From NCBI RefSeq assembly GCF_004365875.1, contig NZ_SODF01000002.1, positions 682,001 to 746,000 of the forward strand: a stretch of 64,000 nucleotides of DNA, in the 5' to 3' direction. Shown here piece by piece: positions 15,903 to 25,874 of this stretch; the stretch's first letter is position 1, and each line of letters opens with the position of its first letter. A program made the position numbers and the translations under genes. The notes under the pieces were generated by a model that was given only the letters and a program-made list of their open reading frames with translations, ran no database searches and had not been told where the DNA came from. The DNA is from Kribbella kalugense. Lineage in GTDB: Bacteria > Actinomycetota > Actinomycetes > Propionibacteriales > Kribbellaceae.

Positions 15903-18164
15903 CTAGTTCAGGACGGACGGCAGTGTCGCGGTCCACGCCGTACGGAGCTCGGCCAGCGGGATCTCGAACTGGTCCTGGACGTCGAGGGTGTCACCGGTGA
16001 TGACGCCGATCTTCGCGTGCGGGAAGCGGCGGGCGGTGCACATGTCGGTGAACCGCACCTCCTCGGTCCGCGGTACGGCGACGATCGCGCGTCCGGCCGA
16101 CTCGGCGAACAGGAACAGGAACGGGTCGAGCCCGTCCGGCGCCCACACTCGCGCTCCCACGCCACCGCGCAGCGCGGACTCGACCAGCGCCTGCGCGGCA
16201 CCGCCGTCGCTGACATCGTGCGCCGCGTCGATCAGCCCGTCCCGCGAAGCGTTGATCAGGATGTCGGCCAGCTGCTGCTCGGCCGCCAGGTCCACCGCCG
16301 GCGGCCGCCCGCCGAGGTGACCGTGGACGACGTTCGCCCACTCCGACCCGGACAGCTCCTCCTCGGTCTCACCGAGCAGGTACAGCTGGTGACCCTCCAT
16401 CTCGGGCGTGAACCCGATCGGCGTACGGCGGGTGACATCGTCGATCACCCCGAGCACACCGACCACCGGGGTCGGCAGGATCGGGGTCTCGCCGGTCTGG
16501 TTGTAGAACGACACGTTCCCGCCGGTGACCGGGATGCCCAGCTCGATGCACCCGTCGACCAGACCCCGGATCGCCTCGGTGAACTGCCACATCACGCCCG
16601 AGTCCTCCGGCGAACCGAAGTTCAGGCAGTCCGTCACCGCTGCCGGGCGGGCACCCGTGGTGGCCACGTTCCGGTAGGACTCGGCGAGGGCCAGCTTCGC
16701 ACCGATGTACGGGTCGAGCTTGGCGAACCGGCCATTGCAGTCGGTCGAAACCGCGACACCGAGGCCGCTGGTCTCGTCGACCCGGATCATGCCGCTGTCC
16801 TCGGGCTGGGAGAGCACCGAGTTGCCCAGCACGTACCGGTCGTACTGGTCGGTCACCCAGGACTTGTCGCACAGGTTCGGCGACGCGACCAGCTGCAGCA
16901 GCGTGTCCCGCAGCTCCGCGCCAGTGGTTGCCCGTGGCAACTTCTCGGCGCCGTCGGCCTGCAGCTCGTCCTGCCAGTTCGGCCGCGCGTACGGGCGGTT
17001 GTAGACCGGCCCGTCGTGCGCGACGGTCTTCGGCAGAACATCGACGACCCGCTCGCCGTGCCAGTCGATCTCCAGCCGCCCGGTGTCGGTCACCTCACCG
17101 ATCACGTCGGCCTGGACATCCCACTTCGCGCAGATCTTCAGGAACGCCTCGACGTTGTCCGGGGTGACGCAGGCCATCATCCGCTCCTGCGACTCGCTCA
17201 TCAGGATCTCTTCGGGCGACAGCGAGGCATCCCGCAGCGGCACCTTGTCCAGCGACACCCGCATGCCGCCGTCGCCGGCACTGGCGAGCTCCGAGGTCGC
17301 ACAGGACAGTCCGCCGCCGCCGAGGTCCTGGATGCCCTCGACGACGTTCGCGGCGAAGAGCTCGAGGGTGCACTCGATCAGCAGCTTCTCCATGAACGGG
17401 TCGCCGACCTGGACCGCCGGCCGCTTGGTCGGACCACCCTCCGCGAAGGTCTCCGACGCCAGCACCGACACTCCGCCGATCCCGTCGCCGCCCGTCTTGG
17501 CGCCGTACAGGATCATCTGGTTGCCGACGCCGGTCGCGTTCGCGAGGTGCAGGTCCTCGTGCCGCATCACACCGATGCAGAGGGCGTTGACCAGCGGGTT
17601 GCCCAGGTACGTCGGGTCGAAGACGACCTCACCGCCGATGTTCGGCAACCCGAGGCTGTTCCCATAACCACCAACGCCCGACACGATGCCCGGCAGCACG
17701 CGCTTGGTGTCCGGAGCGTCCAGCGGACCGAAGCGGAGCGGATCCATCACCGCAACCGGGCGGGCGCCCATCGCGATGATGTCGCGGACGATTCCGCCGA
17801 CCCCGGTCGCGGCGCCCTGGTACGGCTCGACGTACGACGGGTGGTTGTGCGACTCCACCTTGAACGTGACGGCGTACCCCTCGCCGATGTCGATCACGCC
17901 CGCGTTCTCGCCGATACCGGCCAGCATCTTCCCGGCCGGCGTCTCCTGCGGGATCTCACCGAACCGCTTCAGGTGCACCTTCGACGACTTGTACGAGCAG
18001 TGCTCGCTCCACATCACCGAGTACATCGCCAGCTCACAGCTGGTCGGCCGCCGGTCCAGGATGTCGCGGATCCGCTGGTACTCGTCCGGCTTCAGCCCGA
18101 GCTCGGCCCACGGCTGCTCGACATCGGGGGTGCTGGTGGCGTTGCTAACGGTGTCGGTCGACAC
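15903..18164 (-). CDS. purL: Phosphoribosylformylglycinamidine synthase, large (synthetase) subunit
   Basis: 753 residues, the usual length of the small-type PurL that works with separate PurQ and PurS. It makes formylglycinamidine ribonucleotide from FGAR, ATP and ammonia delivered by PurQ, the fourth step of purine synthesis. Signature stretches include '[20 protein letters not shown]' and the ATP-binding '[15 protein letters not shown]'. The two internally similar halves expected of the family are present. It follows the membrane-protein gene by 1 base in the order purS-purQ-membrane protein-purL, so all four are probably one transcript. Confidence 0.96.
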   Translation of the reverse strand: MSTDTVSNATSTPDVEQPWAELGLKPDEYQRIRDILDRRPTSCELAMYSVMWSEHCSYKSSKVHLKRFGEIPQETPAGKMLAGIGENAGVIDIGEGYAVTFKVESHNHPSYVEPYQGAATGVGGIVRDIIAMGARPVAVMDPLRFGPLDAPDTKRVLPGIVSGVGGYGNSLGLPNIGGEVVFDPTYLGNPLVNALCIGVMRHEDLHLANATGVGNQMILYGAKTGGDGIGGVSVLASETFAEGGPTKRPAVQVGDPFMEKLLIECTLELFAANVVEGIQDLGGGGLSCATSELASAGDGGMRVSLDKVPLRDASLSPEEILMSESQERMMACVTPDNVEAFLKICAKWDVQADVIGEVTDTGRLEIDWHGERVVDVLPKTVAHDGPVYNRPYARPNWQDELQADGAEKLPRATTGAELRDTLLQLVASPNLCDKSWVTDQYDRYVLGNSVLSQPEDSGMIRVDETSGLGVAVSTDCNGRFAKLDPYIGAKLALAESYRNVATTGARPAAVTDCLNFGSPEDSGVMWQFTEAIRGLVDGCIELGIPVTGGNVSFYNQTGETPILPTPVVGVLGVIDDVTRRTPIGFTPEMEGHQLYLLGETEEELSGSEWANVVHGHLGGRPPAVDLAAEQQLADILINASRDGLIDAAHDVSDGGAAQALVESALRGGVGARVWAPDGLDPFLFLFAESAGRAIVAVPRTEEVRFTDMCTARRFPHAKIGVITGDTLDVQDQFEIPLAELRTAWTATLPSVLN

Positions 18165-18165
18165 T

Positions 18166-20217
18166 TCAGGACTCCTGCACTAGGTGGGACTCAGGTAAAA
18201 CGGTAGCGGGCTGGCGCACATCCATCAGATGCGCGATCAGCATCGGTACGGCGAAACCGGCCATGATTCCGGCCACGATCACGCCGACGTCGTTCAACAG
18301 GCTGCCGGCCAGACCGCAGACGGTCATCGCGATCAGGGTCGGCCGGACCATCGGTTCGCTGTGGTAGAAGCGCCGGTACGACGCACTCGGCACGCGATCC
18401 GGCAGCACGGTGGCAAGCATCAACAGGATCACCGCGACGAGCAGCACCCACCCGGCCGGACTGTGGAAGACCGCCAGCGCCGCCTGCAGTTTGCGGACCA
18501 GAACGTCGGTCACGTCGCCCTCGAACACCCGGGCCACGAACGCCCCGAAGTGACTCCGCTTCTCCGGTGGGCGCAGGTAGTCGAGGTACGCGACCCCGGA
18601 CACAGCCACCACGGCGCCAACGGCCACGCCAAGCAGTGCGCGCCAGGAGCTACTGCCACGCCAGGTAAGCCAGGCCATCAGCAGTACTGCGGGAGTGAGT
18701 CCGAGGATGCCACCGAAGTCCGTGCCCCAGCCCGGCGTACCGTCCACGACGATCGCCACGCCGCCGACAACGAGGACTGCGAGCGCGGCCTGGACCCGGC
18801 TCCGGTCGATCAGCTTCTGCGCGACCCATCCGGCCACAATCAGCGCACCAACCGCCAGCGTGGCGAAGGTGGAGTTCCCGAAGCCGTAGAACCGCCCACC
18901 GAAGACAGGACCGTCGACGAACATGCTGCCCAGCTGCATCGGCGTACCGAGCAGACCGTCGATCAGCAGCAGCAGATACGCCGCCGCAGCCAGTCCGATG
19001 TACGCGTAGCGCTTCAAGAACAGCATGGAGAGCGCGGCCGCGGCCACGCTGATGGCAATGGTCACGGCGTACAGGGCAATGCCCGGTGACGGCCACCGCC
19101 ACCAGACAGTCGCAGTGGCAAGGAAGACGGCGATGAAGAAGCCACCCTGGGTCAGCAGCACAAAGATCGCCGTACGCCGGGCCCACACGCTGCTGCGCCT
19201 GATCAGGAACCAGCCGAGTGCCAACGCCAGCGCGACAGCCAGAGTTGCCGCCACCCACTTGAGTACCAACCGCGGTTGCTCGAACCGCTGGTTCGCGCCC
19301 AGACGGTCCGCGATGACGGCCGCTGCATCAGTGTGTACGTCGCCAGTGGAGTCGATCTCGCTTCCGCCGAGCGGACCGGCCTTCGCTTCCCCTGCCGGAT
19401 CGACGTCCGCCGCTTGGCCGCGCAGTACGGTCGCGGTGATGTCGGCCAGCTGGATGAGGCCTGGGCGATGCGTCGAGTCGCTGGTCAGCCAGCGGGCGCC
19501 GTTGTCCGGCGGAAGCTGCAGGGCGGCGAGAGTCTGCTTGTGGGAGTCCACAGTCTCCTGGCTGACGCCGGTCAGCAGCACCCAGCCGCCGGCGGCCCTG
19601 GCCTTGCTGACCAGGTCGGCGAGCTGGAGCAGCGCCTCGCTGCGACCTTCGCGCGGCGGCAGCACTCCGGCGTCGATGAAAGCATCCCGGCAATCCGCGA
19701 GCCGGGTGGCGTTGAATTCGGGTGACCAGTTGGCCACTGAGCCGTCCGGCTTCGCGACCGCGATGGCAGCGCCCGGCCCGAAGCCGCAGACCCCGTCGCG
19801 GCTGGCGCCAAGCCGGCCTAGCGGTGCGCCGGTGTGGTGCTCCGCCTGGCGGTCGACGTACGTCTGCCAGCCCTGGATCTTGCCCTCGGCAACAGCCGGG
19901 AGGTCGCCGCAGGGCTGGTCCGGAACGTTGCCCCAGGCCCGGGAACCGGCACTGATCGTCAGCCAGCCGTCGATCGGGCAGGTATTCGGGCCGGCCGTCT
20001 TCACCGACATCGAGGCGACGTTCGACTGGTTCACCAGAGCGGTCAGCTCCGGCGAGCCCTTCACGTCAGCCCAGGTCAGGCCGGCCACGCCGATCACCAC
20101 GGCCTTGGCGTCCGGGCCGACCGGCTGGGCTGCCGCCGTACCTGTGACCGTGAGCACAGTGGTCACACCCGCGATGAGGGCACGGGCGACCCAACGGCGA
20201 AGCCCGGACAGGTTCAT
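18166..20217 (-). CDS. Large polytopic membrane protein with extracytoplasmic domain, inside the purine operon
   Basis: 683 residues. An N-terminal signal segment (about 10-33, ending 'GTAAAQPV') is followed by about 280 exported residues with several cysteines, and then nine to eleven membrane helices from about residue 330 to 670. The exported part starts '[16 protein letters not shown]' and contains '[13 protein letters not shown]', which faintly recalls alkaline-phosphatase-superfamily domains, but I cannot identify a full set of metal ligands. Similar proteins are widespread in actinobacteria without known function. The start overlaps the purQ stop as TGATG and the stop is 1 base from purL, so expression with purine genes is very likely. 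Confidence 0.85.
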   Translation of the reverse strand: MNLSGLRRWVARALIAGVTTVLTVTGTAAAQPVGPDAKAVVIGVAGLTWADVKGSPELTALVNQSNVASMSVKTAGPNTCPIDGWLTISAGSRAWGNVPDQPCGDLPAVAEGKIQGWQTYVDRQAEHHTGAPLGRLGASRDGVCGFGPGAAIAVAKPDGSVANWSPEFNATRLADCRDAFIDAGVLPPREGRSEALLQLADLVSKARAAGGWVLLTGVSQETVDSHKQTLAALQLPPDNGARWLTSDSTHRPGLIQLADITATVLRGQAADVDPAGEAKAGPLGGSEIDSTGDVHTDAAAVIADRLGANQRFEQPRLVLKWVAATLAVALALALGWFLIRRSSVWARRTAIFVLLTQGGFFIAVFLATATVWWRWPSPGIALYAVTIAISVAAAALSMLFLKRYAYIGLAAAAYLLLLIDGLLGTPMQLGSMFVDGPVFGGRFYGFGNSTFATLAVGALIVAGWVAQKLIDRSRVQAALAVLVVGGVAIVVDGTPGWGTDFGGILGLTPAVLLMAWLTWRGSSSWRALLGVAVGAVVAVSGVAYLDYLRPPEKRSHFGAFVARVFEGDVTDVLVRKLQAALAVFHSPAGWVLLVAVILLMLATVLPDRVPSASYRRFYHSEPMVRPTLIAMTVCGLAGSLLNDVGVIVAGIMAGFAVPMLIAHLMDVRQPATVLPESHLVQES

Positions 20218-20888
20218 CAGGAGGCGACGACGGCCTTCAGGACCGAGGTGAAGAAGCCCAGGCCGTCGGTGCTCGGGCCGGTGAGGGTCTCGACGCAGTG
20301 CTCCGGGTGCGGCATCAGGCCGACCACGTTGCCGCGTTCGTTGGTGATCCCGGCGATGTCGCGGTACGAGCCGTTCGGGTTCTCGTCCAGGTAGCGGGCG
20401 ACCACCCGGCCCTCGCCCTCCAGCCGGTCCAGCGTCGCCTCGTCGGCGACGAACGAACCGTCCTGGTTCTTCAGCACGATGGTGATCTCGTGGTTGGCGT
20501 CGTAGTCGCTGGTCCAGGCGGTGCGGTTGTTCTCGATCCGCAGCGGCTGGTCCTTGCAGATGAACTTGCGGCGATCGTTCTTGATCAGCGCGCCGGGCAG
20601 CAGGTGCGACTCACACAGCACCTGGAAGCCGTTGCAGATACCGAGCACCGGCATCCCCTGACCCGCCTTCGCGATGATGGTCTCCATCACCGGGGCGAAC
20701 CGGGAGATCGCGCCGGCCCGCAGGTAGTCGCCGTACGAGAACCCGCCGGGCAGGACGACCGCGTCCACACCGTGCAGATCCGCGTCGCCGTGCCAGAGCG
20801 CGACCGCCTCGGCACCGGCCACCGCGGCCGCGCGGCGGGCGTCGGCATCGTCCAGCGAACCCGGGAAGGTGACGACCCCGATCTTCAC
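20217..20888 (-). CDS. purQ: Phosphoribosylformylglycinamidine synthase, glutaminase subunit
   Basis: 223 residues. Class I glutamine amidotransferase that releases ammonia from glutamine for PurL. The nucleophile is Cys85 in '[11 protein letters not shown]', and the His/Glu pair lies in '[10 protein letters not shown]' (His194, Glu196). The N-terminus '[16 protein letters not shown]' is typical of PurQ. It overlaps purS by 4 bases upstream and the membrane-protein gene by 1 base downstream. Confidence 0.97.
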   Translation of the reverse strand: MKIGVVTFPGSLDDADARRAAAVAGAEAVALWHGDADLHGVDAVVLPGGFSYGDYLRAGAISRFAPVMETIIAKAGQGMPVLGICNGFQVLCESHLLPGALIKNDRRKFICKDQPLRIENNRTAWTSDYDANHEITIVLKNQDGSFVADEATLDRLEGEGRVVARYLDENPNGSYRDIAGITNERGNVVGLMPHPEHCVETLTGPSTDGLGFFTSVLKAVVAS

Positions 20889-21136
20889 TGGTCGCCCTCG
20901 ACGTGCAGCGTGTAGTCCTCGATCACCGGGTTGGCCAGCAGCGTGTCGGCGGCCTTCCGGATCTCCGCGACCCGTTCCTCGGTCGCGTCACCATCCAGGG
21001 TGATCTCGAAGCGCTTTCCCTGCCGTACGTCGGCCACGCCGTCGAAGCCGAGCCGGCCGAACGCGCCGTGCACCGCCTTGCCCTGCGGGTCGAGAATCTC
21101 GGGCTTGAGCATGACGTCGACGACAACGCGAGCCAC
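20885..21136 (-). CDS. purS: Phosphoribosylformylglycinamidine synthase, PurS subunit
   Basis: 83 residues, the normal size for PurS, the small dimeric subunit that joins PurL and PurQ and helps channel ammonia. Typical stretches are '[17 protein letters not shown]' at the start and '[10 protein letters not shown]' in the middle. It is the first gene of purS-purQ-membrane protein-purL, and its promoter must lie in the 112-base gap shared with the divergent PadR gene. Confidence 0.95.
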   Translation of the reverse strand: MARVVVDVMLKPEILDPQGKAVHGAFGRLGFDGVADVRQGKRFEITLDGDATEERVAEIRKAADTLLANPVIEDYTLHVEGDQ

Positions 21137-21223
21137 TGACTACTCCAGGTTCGATCGGGCTGACGGCTGAATCCTACCGACCGGCGGCCAAGATCCCCGC
21201 ATCAAGCACTATTCATTCAGTAC

Positions 21224-21238
21224 ATACACGCCGTGTAT
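21224..21238. promoter_or_regulatory. Perfect 15-base palindrome, candidate PadR operator
   Basis: ATACACG-C-CGTGTAT is a perfect 7+1+7 palindrome ending 10 bases before the GTG start of the PadR gene. Its ATAC/GTAT ends resemble known PadR-family sites. Position just upstream of the PadR-ABC operon suggests autorepression, and a site here could also touch the divergent purS promoter. Binding is inferred. Confidence 0.6.
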
Positions 21239-21248
21239 AGTTCCGGTC

Positions 21249-21770
21249 GTGGCCACTGCGGAACTCGTCCTCGGACTGCTTTCCGGCGGCCCGGCGCACG
21301 GGTACGACGTGAAGCGCGGACACGACGCCTGGTTCCCGGACAGCCGGCCGCTCGCCTTCGGACAGGTGTACACGACGCTGGGGCGACTGGAGCGCGACGG
21401 ACTGGTCGAGGTGGTCGACAAGACGTCCGGCGGCGGCCCGGACCGGACCGTCTACGCGCTCACGAGCAAAGGCCGCGACCACCTCACCGACTGGCTCAAC
21501 GACCCGGTCCCCCCGGCCTGGGGCAGTGCCGACGAGGTACTGCGGAAGCTGGTGGCAGCCGTCCGCACCGGTGGGGATGCGGCCGGGTTCCTCGCCCGTC
21601 AGCGCGCAAACCACCTGCGCCGGATCCGGGAACTGCGCGAGACTCCGGCTGACGACGATCCGACGTCACCGCTGGTCCGCGAGTACATCGTGGCCCACCT
21701 CGATGCTGACCTGCGCTGGCTCGACACTGCTCTCGACCGCATTTCCGAGCAGAGGGGGACTCGCTCATGA
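21249..21770 (+). CDS. PadR-family transcriptional regulator
   Basis: 173 residues from the GTG at 21249. Residues 1-80 are the PadR winged helix ('ELVLGLLSGGPAHGYDVKR', then 'GQVYTTLGRLERDGLV' and wing 'DRTVYALTSKGR'); residues 90-170 form the helical dimerisation domain. PadR proteins usually repress multidrug transporters and release DNA when bound by a drug-like ligand. Here the gene overlaps an ABC transporter ATPase gene by 4 bases, and a perfect palindrome sits at its promoter, so it most likely controls its own operon. Confidence 0.92.
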   Translation: MATAELVLGLLSGGPAHGYDVKRGHDAWFPDSRPLAFGQVYTTLGRLERDGLVEVVDKTSGGGPDRTVYALTSKGRDHLTDWLNDPVPPAWGSADEVLRKLVAAVRTGGDAAGFLARQRANHLRRIRELRETPADDDPTSPLVREYIVAHLDADLRWLDTALDRISEQRGTRS

Positions 21771-22450
21771 GTGGATCGCAGGCGGTGCTCGAGCTGGACC
21801 GGGTCGAGTACTCGTACCGGCGGAACACTGCGCTGCGCGGAGTGAGTCTGCAGCTCAAGCCTGGCGAGGTAGTCGCTGTGACCGGTGCGAGCGGCTGCGG
21901 CAAGTCGACGCTGCTGCACTGCGCGGCCGGCATCCTCACGCCGGACGCCGGCACGATCCAGGTGGACGGTCAGGACGTGGCCGCGCTGCGGGAAGAGGAG
22001 CGCGCGAGACTCCGGCGTACGAAGGTCGGCATCGTGCTGCAGTTCGGTCAGCTGGTGCCGGACCTGCCGTTGATCGACAACGTGGCGCTGCCGCTGCTGC
22101 TGGACGGCCATGAGCGTGGTGAGGCACACCTGAGCGCTATGAACTGGCTGGAGCAGGTCGGGATCGCCGACGACGCGGATGCGGTTCCGACCGAGCTGTC
22201 CGGCGGCCAGACCCAGCGTGCTGCGGTAGCGCGTGCTTTGGTCACCGGACCGTCTGTAGTACTCGCGGACGAGCCGACCGGCAGCCTAGACAGCCAAGGC
22301 GGCCAGGAGCTGCTCGACGTCCTCCTGCAGGCTGCTCGTTACCGCGGCGCCGCTCTGCTGATGGTGACGCACGACAACCTCGTCGCGTCCTCGGCAGACC
22401 GCGAGATCAGGCTGCGCGACGGCCTCATCCAGCACGAGGTGTCCCTCTGA
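21767..22450 (+). CDS. ABC transporter ATP-binding protein (MacB/LolD-like)
   Basis: 227 residues. All nucleotide-binding motifs are present: Walker A 'GASGCGKST', Q-loop region 'VLQFGQLVPDL', signature 'LSGGQTQR', Walker B 'VVLADEPTG' and the switch His in 'MVTHDN'. Sequence type is that of ATPases paired with FtsX-like permeases, which act as mechanotransmitters or exporters of peptides and lipoproteins rather than importers. The start overlaps PadR (ATGA) and the stop overlaps the permease (TGATG). Confidence 0.94.
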   Translation: MSGSQAVLELDRVEYSYRRNTALRGVSLQLKPGEVVAVTGASGCGKSTLLHCAAGILTPDAGTIQVDGQDVAALREEERARLRRTKVGIVLQFGQLVPDLPLIDNVALPLLLDGHERGEAHLSAMNWLEQVGIADDADAVPTELSGGQTQRAAVARALVTGPSVVLADEPTGSLDSQGGQELLDVLLQAARYRGAALLMVTHDNLVASSADREIRLRDGLIQHEVSL

Positions 22451-23775
22451 TGACACTCGAGACACTGGTGCAGCTGGCTCGCTCACGGACACCGGCGGAC
22501 CGCAGCCGGGTTCAGCTGGCCACTACCGCGCTCGCCATCAGCGGAGCGCTCCTGCTCGGTGCGCTACGCATTGCACGGCTGGGAAAGGCCGAGCTGGACG
22601 AGGGCATCTACAGCAACTACGTCGCCGAGAGCGGTCTCCGGTCCGGCCTGATCGCGATCCTGATCATCCTTGCCCTGCTCACCGCGGGCCTTGCGGTTCA
22701 GGCGTTGCGACTGGGTACGGCGGCCCGCGAACGGCGAATGGTCGCGCTACGAATGGCAGGTGCGTCCAGCAAGCAGCTGCGACAGCTGACCGTCACTGAT
22801 GCAGCTATAGCCGGCTTCGCCGGCGGACTGTTCGCCGGACCTGCCTACCTGCTGCTCAGCCTGCTTTTCGGAGCACTCCCCCGAATGGCCCGGATCCTGC
22901 CCGGTGCGGAAGTGCTGGACGTGATCCTGTGGATCCCTGTGGTGATAGCGATGACGGCAGCCGGAGCGATGATCGGCAGCCTGCTGCACCGTGACGGACC
23001 GGTTCCTGCGGGACCGCAGTCCGCGACACCGCGTCGTACCGGCGTCATCGTGGGGCCGGTGCTGATGGTGCTGGGGGTACTGACCTCTGGCCACCTCGGA
23101 TACGTGGCGGTGACGGTCGCGATCGCCGGGTTTGCCCTGTTCTTCGTCAGCATCTCCGCGGTGTGGATCCGGGTGATCGGGCGACGACTGCTGCGGTCCG
23201 GCGACCCGGCCAACCTGCTGACCGGCGTCCGGCTGGTGACCGATTCGCGGCCCGCATCCCGGATTGCCATGCTGCTGGGTTGCTGCGGCTTCCTGGTCGG
23301 CACCCTGGCCGACGGGATTGCCGCTGTCCGAGCCGACGACACACTGGGTGGCTCCACCGCGTTCTACACGACTGGATTCGGGCTGACGATCGCCGGGCTG
23401 GCAGTAGTTGCTCTGACCGCACTCGGCGCACTGATCGTCGGTGTGGCAGACCAGTTGGTCGATCAGCGTCGCCAGTTCGCCAGTCTGACCGCACTGGGAG
23501 TTGACCTGCCGTTCCTCCGCCGGGTCATCCGCCGCCAGTTGACCGCGGTCGCCGCCCCGGCGCTCGCAGTGGGCCTCCTGCTCGGCACACTGATCGGCGT
23601 TGGTCAGATCGCTGGTGGTGCAGTCAATCCGTTCGACCTGGGCAACCTGCCGATCGCAGCTGCTCTGACGGCCGGGGGCTGGCTGCTCGGTCATCTCGGC
23701 GGCGCGGCCGCCGGTTTCCTGCTTCGCAACCAACTCCGGGACGCACTCGATCCCGAGAATCTGAGGGCCGCATGA
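22450..23775 (+). CDS. FtsX-like ABC transporter permease
   Basis: 441 residues with about eight membrane helices in two blocks (roughly 20-180 and 190-435). The stretch 'RERRMVALRMAGASSKQLRQ' is the typical FtsX/MacB cytoplasmic motif, and a second copy appears as 'QRRQFASLTALGVDLPFLRR'. One polypeptide therefore carries two FtsX-like half units. It forms the membrane part of the ABC system with the preceding ATPase, probably exporting or sensing a membrane-active compound. It overlaps the following gene by 4 bases. Confidence 0.9.
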   Translation: MTLETLVQLARSRTPADRSRVQLATTALAISGALLLGALRIARLGKAELDEGIYSNYVAESGLRSGLIAILIILALLTAGLAVQALRLGTAARERRMVALRMAGASSKQLRQLTVTDAAIAGFAGGLFAGPAYLLLSLLFGALPRMARILPGAEVLDVILWIPVVIAMTAAGAMIGSLLHRDGPVPAGPQSATPRRTGVIVGPVLMVLGVLTSGHLGYVAVTVAIAGFALFFVSISAVWIRVIGRRLLRSGDPANLLTGVRLVTDSRPASRIAMLLGCCGFLVGTLADGIAAVRADDTLGGSTAFYTTGFGLTIAGLAVVALTALGALIVGVADQLVDQRRQFASLTALGVDLPFLRRVIRRQLTAVAAPALAVGLLLGTLIGVGQIAGGAVNPFDLGNLPIAAALTAGGWLLGHLGGAAAGFLLRNQLRDALDPENLRAA

Positions 23776-24392
23776 CGTCGACACCCCTGGCGGTCCGGCC
23801 GGCGCTGTTGCTGGGCGTGCCGAACCGCATCACCCTGGTCCGGACCGTGCTCGCGATGACGGTCGCCACGATCGCGTTCCGCACCGGCGACATGGCGTGG
23901 CTGGTGCTCGGGTACTTCTCGTACTGGTTCGGCGACAGTCTCGACGGCTGGGTCGCTCGCCGCCGCAACGAGGAGTCGCTGTCCGGCGCGGTGTTCGACA
24001 TCGTCTGCGACCGAGCCTGCTCGTTCCTGCTGGCGGCGGCCTTCATGGCCACGTTCCCCTGGACGATCGGCCCACTGGCGATCTACCTGGTGCAGTTCGG
24101 CGTACTGGACACCATGCTGACGTTCTCGTTCCTGCTCTGGCCGTGGCTGCTCAGCCCGAACTACTTCTACAAGGTCGACCGGCCGATCTACATGTGGAAC
24201 TGGTCCAAGCCCGCGAAGGCGCTGAACACCGCGGCGGTGGTGATCTCGCTGGTCGTGGCCGGTCAGACCGGCGCCGAGTGGCTGCCGTACACCGTCGCGA
24301 TCGCGGCCCTCGTCGTCAAGGTCGTCTCGTCGTACCGGCTGATCACGATCCTCTGCGGCACCCGGCAGGCTGCTCCCGGAGAAGCGCGATGA
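23772..24392 (+). CDS. CDP-alcohol phosphatidyltransferase family protein
   Basis: 206 residues with about six membrane helices. The complete family motif D-x2-DG-x2-AR-x8-G-x3-D-x3-D is present, beginning at 'DSLDGWVAR' (about residues 56-64) and ending 'GAVFDIVCD', so the metal-binding active site is intact. Such enzymes move a phospho-alcohol from a CDP-activated donor to an alcohol acceptor during phospholipid synthesis. The exact lipid product cannot be told from sequence. It overlaps the ABC permease gene by 4 bases, so it belongs to the PadR-controlled operon. Confidence 0.9.
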   Translation: MTSTPLAVRPALLLGVPNRITLVRTVLAMTVATIAFRTGDMAWLVLGYFSYWFGDSLDGWVARRRNEESLSGAVFDIVCDRACSFLLAAAFMATFPWTIGPLAIYLVQFGVLDTMLTFSFLLWPWLLSPNYFYKVDRPIYMWNWSKPAKALNTAAVVISLVVAGQTGAEWLPYTVAIAALVVKVVSSYRLITILCGTRQAAPGEAR

Positions 24393-24408
24393 TTGTCAAG
24401 GACCCCTG

Positions 24409-24423
24409 CACCCGAGTCGGGTG
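24409..24423. other. Small hairpin after the phosphatidyltransferase gene
   Basis: CACCCG and CGGGTG pair with a 3-base loop, 17 bases after the stop of the CDP-alcohol transferase gene. It could weakly terminate or separate the two genes. No T-run follows, and the stem is short. Confidence 0.3.
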
Positions 24424-24495
24424 TAACCCTGATCCCGCCCGGAAGTGGTGCTGAGTTCCGTGGCAATGGCCGTAATGACATCTAGCCTCGGAGTC

Positions 24496-24984
24496 ATGTG
24501 GGTATGGCAACTGGTACTCGCGGTTGGCTTCGGGATCGGGTCCGCCGTCGTACCGGTGATGAACGCCGAGGCGTACGTCCTCGCCGTTGGCGCGACCCAC
24601 ACTCTGAACCCGGTGGTCGCCGCGATCGGAGTGACCGTCGGGCAGACCATCGGCAAGGTCGCGATGTTCCTCGCCGTCCGGTACCGCCCCAACTACGCGG
24701 CCAGGAAGACCAAGGAACCCAAGCCGGTCAACCTGGACACCCGCTGGGGCCGCTTCGTCCAGTGGAACCGCGACCTCAGCAAACGCCTGCTGGACGCGAT
24801 GAGCGACAGCCGCTGGGGCATCCCGGTCACGCTGCTGAGCGCCTTCGTCGGCATCCCACCGCTGTACGGCGTGGCCATCATCGGCGGCGCATCCCGGATG
24901 AAGACGGTCGTCTTCACCCTGTCGGTCCTCCTCGGCCGCGGCGCCCGCTTCATCCTGCTCGTGGTCGGCGTGAGCCTGTTCTAG
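24496..24984 (+). CDS. Small membrane protein of unknown function (DedA/VTT-like appearance)
   Basis: 162 residues from the ATG at 24496, which has GGAG just upstream; a GTG at 24445 would add 17 residues. There are four hydrophobic segments, with a charged cytoplasmic loop near the middle ('RPNYAARKTKEPKPVNLDTR'). The first half ('PVMNAEAYVLAVGATH') and the glycine-rich 'GIPPLYGVAIIGGASRM' resemble the SNARE-associated/VTT group, and this assignment is tentative. It follows the phosphatidyltransferase on the same strand, and its stop overlaps convergent purC by 4 bases. Confidence 0.72.
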   Translation: MWVWQLVLAVGFGIGSAVVPVMNAEAYVLAVGATHTLNPVVAAIGVTVGQTIGKVAMFLAVRYRPNYAARKTKEPKPVNLDTRWGRFVQWNRDLSKRLLDAMSDSRWGIPVTLLSAFVGIPPLYGVAIIGGASRMKTVVFTLSVLLGRGARFILLVVGVSLF

Positions 24985-25853
24985 CTGAACTTGCGACCGG
25001 TCAGCTGCTCGTAGGCGCCGATGTACGCGGACCTGGTGCGCTCGATCACCTCGTCGGACAACGGCGGCGGCGCCTCACCTGACGAGCGATCCCAGCCCGA
25101 GTCGAACTGCAGCCAGTCGCGGACGATCTGCTTGTCGTACGACGGTTGCTGCTTACCCGGAGCCCATTGGTCGGCCGGCCAGAACCGGCTCGAGTCGGGG
25201 GTCAGCACCTCGTCGGCGAGCACCAGCGTCCCGTCCGCGCGGGCGCCGAACTCGAACTTCGTGTCCGCCAGGATGATCCCGCGGTCCTCGGCGATCGCCC
25301 GCGCCCACGTGTAGATCTTCAGGGTGGTGTCCCGCAACGTCGACGCCGTGTCCGCGCCGACGGTCGCGACGACAGCGTCGTACGACACGTTCTCGTCGTG
25401 TTCGCCCAGGTCGGCCTTCGTGGCCGGGGTGAAGATCGGCGTTTCCAGCCGCGACCCCTCGACCAGGCCGTCCGGCAACGGGATGCCGCAGACGGCGCCG
25501 GTCGCGTTGTAGTCGAGCAGGCCGGTGCCGCTCAGGTACCCGCGGGCCACGCATTCGACCGGGTAGATCGCCAGCTTCTCGCACACCACCGCACGGCCCG
25601 CGACCTCGGCCGGCACCTCGGTGGAGATGATGTGGTTCGGCATGTCCAACTGCTCGAACCACCACAGGCTCATCGCGGTGAGCACCTTCCCCTTGTCGGG
25701 GATCGTCGACTCCAGGATCCAGTCGAACGCGCTCATCCGGTCGCTCGCGACCATCAGCAGGTCGCCGGACTCCAGCTCGTACAAGTCCCGGACCTTGCCC
25801 GAGTGGATGTGCTTCGCGCCGGGGATCTCAGGCGCCTGCGGCGGTGTGGTCAC
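24981..25853 (-). CDS. purC: Phosphoribosylaminoimidazole-succinocarboxamide synthase
   Basis: 290 residues. SAICAR synthase joins aspartate to CAIR with ATP in purine synthesis. Characteristic stretches: 'GKVRDLYELESGDLLMVASD', 'SAFDWILESTIPDKGKVLT', 'ECVARGYLSGTG', and the late 'ADTKFEFG' and 'DEVLTPDSSRFW'. Length fits the actinobacterial and fungal-like form rather than the short E. coli form. It stands alone here, convergent with the small membrane-protein gene and separated by 21 bases from the monooxygenase gene upstream. Confidence 0.96.
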   Translation of the reverse strand: MTTPPQAPEIPGAKHIHSGKVRDLYELESGDLLMVASDRMSAFDWILESTIPDKGKVLTAMSLWWFEQLDMPNHIISTEVPAEVAGRAVVCEKLAIYPVECVARGYLSGTGLLDYNATGAVCGIPLPDGLVEGSRLETPIFTPATKADLGEHDENVSYDAVVATVGADTASTLRDTTLKIYTWARAIAEDRGIILADTKFEFGARADGTLVLADEVLTPDSSRFWPADQWAPGKQQPSYDKQIVRDWLQFDSGWDRSSGEAPPPLSDEVIERTRSAYIGAYEQLTGRKFS

Positions 25854-25874
25854 AACCGCGATTGTTCCATCCGC

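Noticed and set aside
15633-18206. Long open frame antisense to purL (857 codons)
   Set aside because: Shadow of purL; composition dominated by Arg, Asp, Val and His with no domain.
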